The position numbers and the translations under genes were made by a program. DNA of 64,000 nucleotides from Rhizobium sp. CFBP 8762 (GTDB lineage Bacteria > Pseudomonadota > Alphaproteobacteria > Rhizobiales > Rhizobiaceae): positions 124,001 to 188,000 of the forward strand of contig NZ_JACYUD010000009.1 of assembly GCF_014841565.1 (NCBI RefSeq), given 5' to 3'. The notes beneath the pieces were generated by a model, which did not search any database, was not told where the DNA came from, and saw only the letters and a program-made list of their open reading frames with translations. Below, one piece after another: positions 1-10,089 of this stretch (positions are counted from its first letter, which is position 1; every line of letters starts with the position of its first letter).

Positions 1-1277
1 AACACGATTGCTTTGCCGGAATCCGATGTTCCCGCGAAGTAGCGGCACCAGAGCGCCGACACCAGCGCCAGACCGGTGATATCAAGCCCCTTGGCCAGCC
101 GGTCTGCCGTCGAAGGCAGAATGAACTTCGGCTGACGGTTGGACCCATCCTGCGCGAGACGCGGAATTGTGTCGCCGATTTTCGGGTTGGAGAAGCGCGT
201 TTCGATCAGCGTGAAATAGTCGTTCAGATCGGTATTCGGCACCGGCGGAATGATGGGTATGATCTCTTCCTTCTCCAGCTTCGCGAGAAAGTCACGGATC
301 AGTGGCTCTTCCATTGCCTCATGCACGAAGTGGATATCGAGAAGCGCTGCGGGGTAGGCAATCGCCGCATGGCCGCCGTTCAGAATACGGATCTTCATAT
401 GTTCATAGGGGGCCACGTCCTCTACGAAGGTCACGCCGACCTCTTCGAGCGCGGGACGTCCCTGGGGGAAGTTATCTTCGAGCACCCACTGCTTGAACTC
501 CTCGCAGAACACCGGCCATTGATCAGCAATGCCGAATTCGTCTGCGACGATGCCGATTTCACGCGCGCCGGTCGCCGGCGTGATCCGGTCCACCATGCCG
601 TTTGGAAACGCGACGTTGTTTTCAATCCACGTTGCAAAGCCGGGGTCCGACAGTCTGGCGAGGCCCACCACGGCAGCTTGCGTCACATGGCCGTTGCCGG
701 GAATATTGTCGCATGACATGACGGTAAACGGCGGAATGTTCAGCGAGGCGCGCTGCTTCAAACCAGCAACGATGAAGCCAAAGACGGTCTTGGGTTCGCC
801 CGGGTTCTGCCCATCGGCAACCATGGCGGGATGAGCCGGGTTGAACACGCCTGTCGCCGGATCAATGAAATAGCCGCCTTCGGTAATTGTCAGCGAGACG
901 ATGCGGATATGCGGATCGGTCAACTGGTTGATGATGCTGCGGGTCTCGCCGGGCTTGAGATAGCCGATCATCGGTGCGGTCACACGCGCCGCCGTGCGGT
1001 TGTTGTCCTGCTCCACCACCGTCGTCAGATAGTCCTGACTCGCCAGCTTTTCCCGCATCGCTTCATCCGACGGCAGAACACCCGCGCCAATGATCGCCCA
1101 ATCATGATCGTGGCCCAAGCCAAACAGATCGTCCAGATACACGGCCTGATGGGCGCGGTGGAAGTTGCCGACGCCGAAATGCACGATCCCGGCGCGCAAG
1201 TTCGCACGTTCATAGGCCGGAATGGCCGCCTTGGTGCTGATGTCGTCCAGTGTTGCCAGAGAAAGTTCGATTGTCAT
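1..1277 (-). CDS. mtlK: Mannitol 2-dehydrogenase family polyol dehydrogenase, 3' end outside window
   Basis: NAD-dependent long-chain polyol dehydrogenase, expected to oxidise mannitol (or a related hexitol or pentitol) to the ketose in the cytoplasm. The protein starts MTIELSLATLDDIS and has the family's N-terminal glycine motif FGVGNFHRAHQ, part of the Rossmann domain. About 425 codons are present, while the family is usually near 490 residues, so the C-terminus lies beyond the left edge; the last visible stretch, WCRYFAGTSDSGK, fits the C-terminal domain. The ATG at 1277 follows GGAGGAT. It lies 27 nt after smoS on the same strand and is the last visible gene of the operon. The order smoEFGK-smoS-mtlK matches the Rhodobacter sphaeroides polyol operon. 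Substrate preference is inferred from context. Confidence 0.9.
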   Translation of the reverse strand, partial: MTIELSLATLDDISTKAAIPAYERANLRAGIVHFGVGNFHRAHQAVYLDDLFGLGHDHDWAIIGAGVLPSDEAMREKLASQDYLTTVVEQDNNRTAARVTAPMIGYLKPGETRSIINQLTDPHIRIVSLTITEGGYFIDPATGVFNPAHPAMVADGQNPGEPKTVFGFIVAGLKQRASLNIPPFTVMSCDNIPGNGHVTQAAVVGLARLSDPGFATWIENNVAFPNGMVDRITPATGAREIGIVADEFGIADQWPVFCEEFKQWVLEDNFPQGRPALEEVGVTFVEDVAPYEHMKIRILNGGHAAIAYPAALLDIHFVHEAMEEPLIRDFLAKLEKEEIIPIIPPVPNTDLNDYFTLIETRFSNPKIGDTIPRLAQDGSNRQPKFILPSTADRLAKGLDITGLALVSALWCRYFAGTSDSGKAIV

Positions 1278-1304
1278 AGTATCCTCCGCGACGGGTATGA
1301 GCTA

Positions 1305-2074
1305 TCAGCTCATCCAGTTGCCGCCATCGACATTGTAGGTCTGCGAGACGATGTAGTCGCTATCGGCAGAGGCGAGAAAAATCGCCATGCCGGTCAGATC
1401 GTCCGGTGTTGCCATGCGGCCAAACGGGACTTCCTTCCCGACCAGCGCTTGCTTTTCGCCCTTGGGCCGATTTTCATATTTCGCAAACAGCGCATCCACG
1501 CCGTCCCAGTGTTCGCCGTCCACCACGCCCGGGGCAATGGCATTCACGTTGATGCCATGCTGGATCAGGTTCAATCCTGCCGATTGCGTCAGGCTGATGA
1601 CAGCGGCCTTGGTGGCGCAATACACCGCCACAAGCGCTTCGCCACGGCGTCCCGCCTGGCTGGCCATGTTGATGATCTTGCCGCCCTTGCCGCGTGCAAT
1701 CATATGGCGGGCAACCGCCTGCATGGTAAACAGCGTGCCGGATACATTGATCGCAAACAGCCGCTCATAGCTGTCCCGCGTGATATCGGCGATGGGTGCG
1801 AGATCGAACAGGGCTGCGTTGTTGACCAGAATATTCAGCCCGCCTGTTTTCGAAATCGCCGTTTCCACGGCTGCATCTATGGATGCCTGATCGGTTACAT
1901 CCATTTCCACCGCATAGGCTTGATTGCCAATACTTTCAGCCGCCGCCTGCGCCCGTTCCAGATTGATATCGGCGATGGCAACAGTTGCGCCTTCGCGCAC
2001 ATAGGCCTGTGCGAAGGCCAGTCCAATTCCGCGCGCGGCACCGGTGATCAGCGCGCTTTTGCCTTCAAGACGGT

Positions 2075-2078
<4 letters not shown>
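1305..2078 (-). CDS. smoS: Sorbitol dehydrogenase, short-chain dehydrogenase/reductase
   Basis: Classical SDR of 257 residues that probably oxidises D-sorbitol to fructose with NAD. Visible motifs are the cofactor-binding TGAARGIG near residue 13, NNAA near residue 87, and the catalytic Ser with YCATK (Tyr-x-x-x-Lys) near residues 150-155; the length is typical. The start ATG overlaps the stop of smoK in an ATGA junction, so the two are probably translationally coupled. The next gene is the mannitol dehydrogenase. Family assignment is firm; the sorbitol specificity rests on gene order and resemblance to SmoS. Confidence 0.88.
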
Positions 2079-3076
<998 letters not shown>

Positions 3077-3087
3077 AATGATATCCT

Positions 3088-3918
3088 TTACTTGACAGCG
3101 CCAAAGGTGAGACCGCGAACAAGCTGCTTTTGCGAGAACCAGCCCAGAATGAGAATGGGCGCAATGGCCATGGTCGAGGCGGCAGACAGCTTGGCGTAGA
3201 ACAACCCTTCAGGGCTGGAATAGGAGGCGATGAAGGCGGTAAGCGGGGCCGCCTTGGAGGCCGTCAGGTTCAATGTCCAGAACGCTTCGTTCCACGCCAG
3301 AATGATGTTGAGGAGCAGAGTAGAGGCAATCCCCGGCACGGCCATCGGTGTCAGCACGTAGATGATTTCCTTCATCAAGGACGCACCATCCATGCGGCTG
3401 GCTTCCAGAATTTCACCCGGTATTTCCTTGAAGTAGGTGTAGAGCATCCAGACGATGATCGGCAGGTTGATCAGTGTCAGCACCAGAACCAGCCCGATGC
3501 GTGTATCCAGAAGCCCGACGCTGCGGAAGATCAAGTACATCGGCACCAGCACGCCAACAGGCGGCAGCATCTTTGTGGAGAGCATCCACATCAACACATC
3601 CTTGGTACGCGGTGTTGGTGAGAATGCCATGGCCCAGGCGGCGGGAATGGCAATCAGCAGCCCAAGCAAGGTGGAACCGAGCGAGATGACAACCGAGTTC
3701 ATGAAGTGGCCGAAATAATTGGAGCGGCTCTGCACTTCTGCGTAGTTCTCGGTCGTCCAGTCGAAGAAGAACAGCGATGGTGGCGAGGCGATGGCCTCAG
3801 CCTCCGTTTTAAAGCTGGTCAGGATTGTCCAGAAAATCGGGAAAAACAGGGCAATGCCAATAGACCACGCAATGACGGTAACGATAATCTTGCGCTCTTT
3901 GGAAACAGTCTGTGCCAT
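3088..3918 (-). CDS. smoG: Polyol ABC transporter permease (second)
   Basis: Inner-membrane permease of the MalG type, 276 residues with about six membrane segments. The EAA loop for docking the ATPase is seen as [21 protein letters not shown] place the start at the ATG at 3918 ([10 protein letters not shown]) because GGAGGCCTGAG precedes it and it sits just after the smoF stop; an upstream ATG at 3942 would overlap smoF. It pairs with SmoF to form the channel. Annotation is secure for the family, inferred for the substrate. Confidence 0.92.
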   Translation of the reverse strand: MAQTVSKERKIIVTVIAWSIGIALFFPIFWTILTSFKTEAEAIASPPSLFFFDWTTENYAEVQSRSNYFGHFMNSVVISLGSTLLGLLIAIPAAWAMAFSPTPRTKDVLMWMLSTKMLPPVGVLVPMYLIFRSVGLLDTRIGLVLVLTLINLPIIVWMLYTYFKEIPGEILEASRMDGASLMKEIIYVLTPMAVPGIASTLLLNIILAWNEAFWTLNLTASKAAPLTAFIASYSSPEGLFYAKLSAASTMAIAPILILGWFSQKQLVRGLTFGAVK

Positions 3919-3919
3919 C

Positions 3920-4792
3920 TCAGGCCTCCAGATTCTTGCCAATCATCCTGATCAGGAAGAAGGCAACGATGTTGGCAAGAATAACCGCGACGATACCGCC
4001 CGCCGATGCGCCACCGACATCGAACTGCAACAGGGCCTGCGCGTAGACGAGATAGGTGATGTTGGTGCTCTGCGTGCCCGGACCGCCATTAGTCGTGACC
4101 AGAATTTCAGCAAAGACCGAAAGCAGGAAGATTGTCTGGATGAGAATGACCACCGTAATGGCCCGCGAAAGATGCGGCAGGGTGATATAGATGAACCGGC
4201 TCCACGCACTTGCCCCATCCATCTGTGCTGCTTCCTTCTGGTCTTCATCCAGCGACTGAAGAGCGGTGAGCAAAATGAGCGTGGCGAAGGGCAGCCACTG
4301 CCACGCGACGATAACGATGATCGACAGCAACGGCGAATTGGACAAAAAGTCATAGGGCTGCAAGCCAACCGCTTTTGCCACCCAGGCAAACAATCCGTTG
4401 ACCGGGTTCATGAACATGTTCTTCCACACCAGTGCCGCAACCGTCGGCATGATCAGGAAGGGCGCAATCACCAGAATACGCACAATGCCCTGCCCGTACA
4501 TCGGCTGATCCAGAAGCAGCGCCAGTGCGATGCCGCCAAATACAGTGATGCAGAGTACACCGACGACAATGGCCAGCGTGTTGAACAAAGCCTGAAAGAA
4601 GGCGGGATCGGTCAGAAAGAAGGAGTAATTGGTAAAACCTGCCCACTCTTCCATGCCCGGCATCAACAGATTGTAGCGCAGGAAGGAGAAGTAGATGGTC
4701 AGTGACAGCGGGATGATCATCCACGCCAGCAGCAGAAGAACGGACGGCGCCATCATCAGCCGCGCGGCCGCACGGGTATGCAAGGTTGCCAT
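3920..4792 (-). CDS. smoF: Polyol ABC transporter permease (first)
   Basis: MalF-type inner-membrane permease, 290 residues, six predicted membrane segments. The EAA loop reads EAAQMDGASAWSRFIYITLP. The protein starts MATLHTRAAARLMMAPSVL, with the first membrane helix immediately after. It follows smoE after a 177-nt gap that holds a hairpin terminator and a palindromic repeat, and it is followed by smoG only 1 nt later. The long gap suggests that smoE is transcribed more strongly than the downstream transporter genes. Confidence 0.92.
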   Translation of the reverse strand: MATLHTRAAARLMMAPSVLLLLAWMIIPLSLTIYFSFLRYNLLMPGMEEWAGFTNYSFFLTDPAFFQALFNTLAIVVGVLCITVFGGIALALLLDQPMYGQGIVRILVIAPFLIMPTVAALVWKNMFMNPVNGLFAWVAKAVGLQPYDFLSNSPLLSIIVIVAWQWLPFATLILLTALQSLDEDQKEAAQMDGASAWSRFIYITLPHLSRAITVVILIQTIFLLSVFAEILVTTNGGPGTQSTNITYLVYAQALLQFDVGGASAGGIVAVILANIVAFFLIRMIGKNLEA

Positions 4793-4810
4793 CGCAGCCC
4801 ACCTTTCGAA

Positions 4811-4916
4811 TTAGAGTATTTGCGACGAACATACGTTCGCCGGAAATGCTCTGATATCTTGTTTTGTCGCATTGTCCTGGCGTGAAAGTGATTCCACTTT
4901 CACTGGAAATGCTCTG
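4811..4916. repeat. Intergenic palindromic repeat (Rhizobiaceae type) between smoE and smoF
   Basis: The first part (4811-4853) is an imperfect palindrome with outer arms TTAGAGTATTT and AAATGCTCTGA around an inner CGAAC/GTTCG pair. The second part shares a long core with the repeat at 28701-28790: TTTTGTCGCATT, a GTGA-rich stretch, then TTTCACTGGAAATGCT. The ends resemble the AGAGC...GCTCT palindromes found between genes in Rhizobium and Agrobacterium. Its effect on the smo transcript is not known. Confidence 0.7.
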
Positions 4917-4920
4917 ATTG

Positions 4921-4957
4921 AAAACAAAAGGCCCTCTCCCGTTTGAGGAGAGAGGGC
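4921..4957 (-). terminator. Hairpin terminator or attenuator after smoE
   Basis: On the minus strand the stem GCCCTCTC pairs with GAGAGGGC (4950-4957 with 4931-4938) and is followed by CTTTTGTTTTC. It lies 12 nt past the smoE stop and inside the operon, so it probably stops most transcripts after smoE and protects the 3' end of a smoE-only mRNA. Confidence 0.75.
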
Positions 4958-4969
4958 AAAGAGCAAAGC

Positions 4970-6280
4970 TTACTTGATGTAGCCAGCCTTGGTCATTTCG
5001 CGCACGCTCAACTGCTGTGCGCTGGCCAGTGCCTGATCAACCGTTGTTTGACCAGCCAGAGCGGCCGAGAACTGCTGACCGACCGCCGTGCCAAGACCCT
5101 GAAATTCCGGGATAGCCACGAACTGTACGCCTACATAGGGAACCGGCTTGGTGCTTGGGTTCTTCGGATCGGCAGCATTGATCGAGTCGAGCGTCATTTT
5201 GGCAAAGGGAGCTGCCTTCTGATACTCGGCATTGTTGTAAAGCGAGGTGCGCGTGCCCGGAGGAACATTTGCCCAGCCTTCCTTGGAGGCGACCAGTTCA
5301 AGATAGGCCTTGCTCGTGGCCCAGCTTACGAACTTTTCAGCCGCTTCTGCTTTCTTGGTGCCTGCCGGAATGGCGAGGTTCCACGACCACAGCCAGTTGC
5401 CGCGCTTGCCGAGGCCCGCGTCCGGTGCCAGCGCAAAACCGACCTTGTCGGGAACCGTGGATTCCTTCGGGTTGGTGACGAAGGAGGCCGCAACAGTGGC
5501 ATCAATCCACATGCCGCATTTACCGGTCTGGAACAGTGCCAGATTCTCGTTGAAGCCGTTGGAGGATGCGCCCGGAGGTCCGGCATCCTTCATCAGGTTC
5601 ACGTAGAATGACAGGGCATTTTTCCATTCCGGCTGATCGAACTGGGGCTGCCATTTCTCATCGAACCAGCGAGCGCCAAACGCGTTGGCAGTCGCCGTCA
5701 GGAAGGCCATATTTTCACCCCAGCCTGCTTTTCCCCGCAGGCAGATGCCGTAGACTTCGTTGGATTTATCGGTGATCTTGCGTGCCGCATCCGCGATGAA
5801 ATCCCAGTTCGGCGCTTCGGGCATGGTCAGACCAGCTTTTTCAAACAGGTCCTTACGGTACATGATCATCGAGCTTTCAGCGTAGAACGGCGCGGCATAC
5901 AGCTTGCCATCCTGGCTCAAACCGCTGCTGACGGCAGGCACGAGATCGGCTGCGTCATAATCAGCGCCGAGATTGTCGAGTGGCAGAAGCCAGCCCTGCT
6001 TGGCCCAGATTGGCACTTCGTAGCTGCCAACCGTCATCACGTCGTACTGGCCGCCCTTGGTGGCGATGTCGGTGGTGACGCGCTGGCGCAGGATGTTTTC
6101 TTCCAGCGTAACCCACTCAAGCTGAATATCCGGATTCTTTGCTGTGAAGTCATCCGTCAGTTTCTGCATACGGATCATGTCGCCGTTGTTGACCGTAGCA
6201 ATGGTCAGCGTTTCGGCTTGTGCCAGTCCTGAAAGCAAAGCTGCCGCGCAGGTACCCAGCATAAAAATTTTCAATGTCAT
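4970..6280 (-). CDS. smoE: Polyol ABC transporter substrate-binding protein
   Basis: Periplasmic solute-binding protein (SBP family 1) of 436 residues that captures sorbitol/mannitol for SmoFGK. The start is the ATG at 6280, because GAGGAAGATC precedes it and it begins a clear Sec signal peptide, MTLKIFMLGTCAAALLSGLAQA, cut before ETLTIATV; the longer reading frame to 6415 lacks a leader-like start. The body has typical family features such as MYRKDLFEKAG and the WSWNLAIPAG region. First gene of the structural operon. Regulated most likely by SmoC through the palindromes at 6401-6439. Confidence 0.92.
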   Translation of the reverse strand: MTLKIFMLGTCAAALLSGLAQAETLTIATVNNGDMIRMQKLTDDFTAKNPDIQLEWVTLEENILRQRVTTDIATKGGQYDVMTVGSYEVPIWAKQGWLLPLDNLGADYDAADLVPAVSSGLSQDGKLYAAPFYAESSMIMYRKDLFEKAGLTMPEAPNWDFIADAARKITDKSNEVYGICLRGKAGWGENMAFLTATANAFGARWFDEKWQPQFDQPEWKNALSFYVNLMKDAGPPGASSNGFNENLALFQTGKCGMWIDATVAASFVTNPKESTVPDKVGFALAPDAGLGKRGNWLWSWNLAIPAGTKKAEAAEKFVSWATSKAYLELVASKEGWANVPPGTRTSLYNNAEYQKAAPFAKMTLDSINAADPKNPSTKPVPYVGVQFVAIPEFQGLGTAVGQQFSAALAGQTTVDQALASAQQLSVREMTKAGYIK

Positions 6281-6400
6281 GATCTTCCTCCCAGAAGAAT
6301 TGGCAGGCTCCCGGCCCGCGCAAATGGCTTGGCAAACTCCACCGCCTCGCACAGTGGGCATTTGCTTCTCGCATGGGCAATTACTCACTAAATGCGCGTG

Positions 6401-6439
6401 TTTGTCAATCGACAAAATTGGTTTGCCTGTTGATCAACA
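6401..6439 (-). promoter_or_regulatory. Putative SmoC operators upstream of smoE
   Basis: Two perfect inverted repeats sit between smoC and smoE: TTTGTC-AATC-GACAAA at 6401-6416 and TGTTGATCAACA at 6428-6439. Both resemble each other (TTGT/TGTT...ACAA/AACA with a central GA/TC). SorC-family regulators bind paired palindromes upstream of the operon they control. They are 121-160 nt upstream of the smoE start. Confidence 0.55.
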
Positions 6440-6453
6440 CCATTTCGAGCGTG

Positions 6454-7404
6454 TCAGCCGAGCAGCAGGCGCGCCGTTGCCTCGTCGGTGATCAAACCGT
6501 TCAGGATACGACCGGTCAAGGCGGCACGGAGCGCGCGGAATTTACGCGGCCCCAGTGCCATGCCGATGATTGTCGCCTGCTGACTGTTGGGCAGCGGAAT
6601 GCTGGCGACGCGCTCGTTGATTGGCCCTTCAAGCAGGTCACCAGCCTCGTTGAACATCCAGCCACAGATTTCCCCCACGGCCCCGGCATCTGTCAGCCGC
6701 GCCATTTCGTCGATCGCCAAAAACCCGTCCTGACAGAGCGGTGCATCCGGCCCCAGTTCACCGACGCCGACAAAGGCGACATTGACTTGCTTGCCAAGGG
6801 TCAAGGCCGTGTGAACCAGAGATTGGGCATGGAGCAGGTCACGCTCCTCGCCAGAGGATACCAGCACCGGCAGCGGCATGGGGAAATGGCGCGCCTTGAT
6901 CGTATCCTGCATGCTGAAAATAACGTTGTAATAGGCTGCCGACCCATCCGGCGAAATATTGCCGGTCAAGGATACGATCCGGTGCTGCGGGCAGTCGATC
7001 GACGACAGAAGATCAATCGAGGCTTTCAGCGTTCGCCCTGTTCCGATCCCCATGACAATCGGCTCGACCTGCCGCAGCCACCTTTCGATCTCCGCTGCCG
7101 CAGCGGGTGCAAGCCCCGCGACGGAAGATGGGGACACCGGATCGCTCGGGACGATTTCCACCTGCCGCAAATCGAACGTGTCCTTCAGTCGGCTCCCGAG
7201 TTCCAGACAGGCCGCGATGGGGTGATCGATCCGCACCTTCACCAGTTTTTCAGCCACGGCCAGTGACACCAGACGCTGTGCGGACTGACGGGAAATACCC
7301 ATAGCAGCGGCAATTTCATCTTGCGTACGACCGGCCACATAATACAGCCAGCCCGCCCTCGCCGCATCATCCAGTCGCGTTACGACTTCCGGTTTCCTCG
7401 CCAT
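6454..7404 (-). CDS. smoC: SorC/DeoR-type sugar-binding transcriptional regulator
   Basis: Regulator of 316 residues with an N-terminal helix-turn-helix (about residues 24-52, GRTQDEIAAAMGISRQSAQRL) followed by a sugar-binding domain of the SorC family (for example VMGIGTGRTLKASID). It lies directly upstream of smoE on the same strand, so it is the likely polyol-responsive regulator of the operon. Start ATG at 7404; the gap up to the divergent gene at 7543 is AT-rich. Whether it activates or represses cannot be read from sequence. Confidence 0.85.
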   Translation of the reverse strand: MARKPEVVTRLDDAARAGWLYYVAGRTQDEIAAAMGISRQSAQRLVSLAVAEKLVKVRIDHPIAACLELGSRLKDTFDLRQVEIVPSDPVSPSSVAGLAPAAAAEIERWLRQVEPIVMGIGTGRTLKASIDLLSSIDCPQHRIVSLTGNISPDGSAAYYNVIFSMQDTIKARHFPMPLPVLVSSGEERDLLHAQSLVHTALTLGKQVNVAFVGVGELGPDAPLCQDGFLAIDEMARLTDAGAVGEICGWMFNEAGDLLEGPINERVASIPLPNSQQATIIGMALGPRKFRALRAALTGRILNGLITDEATARLLLG

Positions 7405-7542
7405 GCTCTGTGTGTCCTCAACGATTCAGTGCGTGCAGATAATCGATAGTTCGCGACGTTTCGCAAGAAAAAGCGACCGAACTTGTATATCTGAATATTA
7501 GAATGTACATATCCAGAAAAGTGAAAATGGTTGGAGAGTTCA

Positions 7543-8022
7543 GTGCGCACATATCTGGCAATCGGTTCGGATGAGTTTGCGGCACTCAAACAGGAAATCT
7601 GGACAGAGCGTGATCGCTGGTCGCTCTATGCGGCAGGCACCTATAACGGACCGACGTCTCCACCGGTTGGTGCGAAGCTGGTCATCAATGAAACCTCCCT
7701 CGCCAGAATATTCGATGTCGACCTGTGGGGCAGCGATCCACAGCATGTGCTGATCCGGGACTTTGCGGCTGACGAAATCGATTTCTACAAGGAAATCAAA
7801 ACGAATGGAACGCACATCATGCTGTGCCGCCACCATAATGACAACAGGATTGTCGCGCTCAACAGCAGAGGCCATTTCGAGAATCGTTATCGGATGCACG
7901 ATATGACGCCGACCAGCCGCATTGAACGGCGTGCGAGCACCAATTCTAAACTCGCCAGTTATAGCGTGTACGCCATGCCTGTTGGCTTTATGGCTCATGG
8001 TTTCGCCTGGTTTATTGCCTGA
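7543..8022 (+). CDS. Hypothetical protein
   Basis: Unrecognised soluble protein of about 159 residues (VRTYLAIGSDEFAALKQEIW...). The GTG at 7543 is preferred because GGAGAG lies 5 nt upstream; a TTG at 7531 is the alternative. No signal peptide or membrane segment is evident except a mildly hydrophobic C-terminal tail. It is divergent from smoC. A reading frame of similar length exists on the opposite strand (7540-7998) but has a less natural composition, so the plus strand is chosen with moderate confidence. Confidence 0.5.
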   Translation: MRTYLAIGSDEFAALKQEIWTERDRWSLYAAGTYNGPTSPPVGAKLVINETSLARIFDVDLWGSDPQHVLIRDFAADEIDFYKEIKTNGTHIMLCRHHNDNRIVALNSRGHFENRYRMHDMTPTSRIERRASTNSKLASYSVYAMPVGFMAHGFAWFIA

Positions 8023-8033
8023 GCGGTTCCCCG

Positions 8034-8672
8034 TCAGATCGCGATACCAAGACCTTTCAGGTAAAGTTCTTCCAGAAACCGGGCTGCGTCCTCGAAGCGC
8101 CCTTCTCCCGCATTGTCACCCAGTACGGCACGCACCTGCACATCGAAATCTGCGTAATGCTGGGTTGTCGCCCAGATGGAAAAAATCAGATGATAGGGAT
8201 CACAACGGGAAATCTTGCCAGCCCGCATCCAGGCGCGGATGACATCGGCCTTCTCGTCCATCAAGGATTTCAAAGGGCCCTTGAGTTCATCTTCCACATG
8301 CGGCGCACCGTGCAGCATTTCATTGGCAAACAGGCGGCTTTCGCGTGGAAAGTCCCGTGACATTTCCAGTTTGCGCCGGATATAGCTGCGGATTTCGGAA
8401 ACGGGATTTCCCTCTGCGTCGAGTGCCCGTAAAGGGTCCAACCACGTGTCCAGCACCCGCTCGATCAGGGCGCGATGCATCGCTTCCTTCGTGCGAAAGT
8501 AGTAGAGCAGGTTGGGCTTTGACATACCCGCCAGTTCAGCAATCTGGTCCACCGTCGCACCGCGAAAACCGAAGGCTGAAAAGACCTGCAAGGCGGCTTC
8601 CAGTATCTGCTCTTCTTTTTCCTGCTGGATGCGTGTGCGGCGCTGCGTTCTGGCGGCTCTTGGCAAGGCCAT
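8034..8672 (-). CDS. TetR-family regulator, RutR-like
   Basis: Regulator of 212 residues. The N-terminal helix-turn-helix spans about residues 38-60 (ATVDQIAELAGMSKPNLLYYFRTKEAMH), and the C-terminal ligand-binding domain resembles RutR (FPRESRLFANEMLHGAP, then MRAGKISRCDPYHLIFSIWATTQHYADF). RutR senses uracil/thymine and controls pyrimidine catabolism. The divergent neighbour is an N-carbamoyl amidohydrolase, which fits reductive pyrimidine breakdown. The intergenic region (8673-8835) should hold its operator, but I see no convincing palindrome there. Confidence 0.85.
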   Translation of the reverse strand: MALPRAARTQRRTRIQQEKEEQILEAALQVFSAFGFRGATVDQIAELAGMSKPNLLYYFRTKEAMHRALIERVLDTWLDPLRALDAEGNPVSEIRSYIRRKLEMSRDFPRESRLFANEMLHGAPHVEDELKGPLKSLMDEKADVIRAWMRAGKISRCDPYHLIFSIWATTQHYADFDVQVRAVLGDNAGEGRFEDAARFLEELYLKGLGIAI

Positions 8673-8835
8673 GTCAAAACCCTCCGCGTGGAACAGGCTG
8701 ATGTGTGTTGCCGTGTCTGGTTTGTCGCATGTCGTTATTTTTCAACTTGAGTGCGGGGCGGGAAGACCTTAGTGTTTATCGTCAGTCAGATTATACACTT
8801 AAACCCTATCCTTATGAAATCCAAGGGAAATTAGC

Positions 8836-10089
8836 GTGGCAGCAGCGGGCGAGAACATGCGGATCAATGCCGACCGGCTCTGGGACAGCCTTGAGGAGAT
8901 GGCCCGGATCGGCCCCGGCCTCGCCGGTGGCAACAACCGCCAAACCCTGACGGACGAAGATGGCGAGGGTCGTCGCTTGCTGCAATCATGGTGTGAACAA
9001 GCAGGAATGACCATGGGCGTCGATCAGCTTGGCACCATGTTCTTCACCCGGCCCGGAACCGACCCGGACGCGCTGCCGGTCTATGTCGGCTCCCACCTCG
9101 ACACTCAGCCGACAGGCGGAAAATACGATGGTGTTCTGGGTGTCCTTGGTGCGCTGGAAGTCGTGCGCTCGTTGAACGATCTCGGCATCCAGACCAGGCA
9201 TCCCATTGTCGTTACCAACTGGACGAATGAGGAAGGTGCCCGGTTTGCCCCGGCCATGCTGGCGTCCGGGGTATTTGCCGGGCTGCATGAACTGGATTGG
9301 GCACTTGCCCGCACCGACGCAACCGGTAAAGTCTTTGGCGAAGAGTTGAAGCGCATCGGCTGGCAGGGTGATGAGACGGTGGGCGCGCGCCAGATGCATG
9401 CGTTTTTTGAACTGCATATCGAGCAAGGCCCTATTCTGGAGGCCGAAGGCCGGGATATTGGCGTCGTCACCAGAGGCCAGGGCCTGTGGTGGCTTCAAAT
9501 CACCCTGACGGGCAAGGATTCCCACACCGGCACAACACCGATGCTGGCACGCCGCAATGCCGGACTGGGCATGGCGCGCATCATGGAACTCGTTCACGCC
9601 ATAGCGATAAATCATCAGCCGGATGCCGTGGGCGCGATTGGCCATGTGGAGGTGTTTCCAAACTCGCGCAACGTCATCCCCGGTAAAGCCGTCTTTACAA
9701 TCGACTTACGGTCGCCTGACAAAGACATCCTCGACGCTATGAAATACCGGCTGGAGGAGGAAGCGCCGCGCATCGCCGAAAGCCTCAATCTTGGTTACAG
9801 TCTTGAAGTGACAGGCCATTTCGACCCGGTCCTATTCGACGAAACCTGCGTGAACGCGGTGCGCAACGCCGCCGAACGGCTGGGCTACAGTCATCGAGAT
9901 ATCGTTTCGGGTGCCGGACACGATGCGTGCTGGATCAATCAAATAGCCCCGACGGCTATGGTGTTTTGCCCCTGTGTGGATGGCCTGTCGCACAATGAGG
10001 CCGAGGCAATCACCCGCGAATGGGCGGGTGCCGGTTGCGATGTGCTGCTACACGCGGTAGCCGAGACAGCCGTTATCGTCTCGGATTAG
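8836..10089 (+). CDS. Zn-dependent N-carbamoyl amidohydrolase (beta-ureidopropionase / allantoate amidohydrolase family)
   Basis: M20-type metal hydrolase of 417 residues acting on N-carbamoyl amino acids. Zinc-site motifs are GSHLDTQPTGGKYDGVLG (His and Asp ligands), NEEGARFAPAMLASGVFAG (Glu) and FELHIEQGPILE (His); the dimerisation domain sits in the middle. The GTG at 8836 follows AAGGGAAA. The RutR-like divergent regulator points to beta-ureidopropionase, the last step of reductive pyrimidine breakdown. No dihydropyrimidinase or dihydropyrimidine dehydrogenase gene is in the window, so allantoate or carbamoyl-amino-acid substrates remain possible. Confidence 0.85.
   Translation: MAAAGENMRINADRLWDSLEEMARIGPGLAGGNNRQTLTDEDGEGRRLLQSWCEQAGMTMGVDQLGTMFFTRPGTDPDALPVYVGSHLDTQPTGGKYDGVLGVLGALEVVRSLNDLGIQTRHPIVVTNWTNEEGARFAPAMLASGVFAGLHELDWALARTDATGKVFGEELKRIGWQGDETVGARQMHAFFELHIEQGPILEAEGRDIGVVTRGQGLWWLQITLTGKDSHTGTTPMLARRNAGLGMARIMELVHAIAINHQPDAVGAIGHVEVFPNSRNVIPGKAVFTIDLRSPDKDILDAMKYRLEEEAPRIAESLNLGYSLEVTGHFDPVLFDETCVNAVRNAAERLGYSHRDIVSGAGHDACWINQIAPTAMVFCPCVDGLSHNEAEAITREWAGAGCDVLLHAVAETAVIVSD

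Noticed and set aside
7540-7998. 152-codon minus-strand frame as the real gene instead of the plus-strand one
   Set aside because: No ribosome site seen and less natural composition; the plus-strand frame has GGAGAG before a GTG. Not fully excluded.
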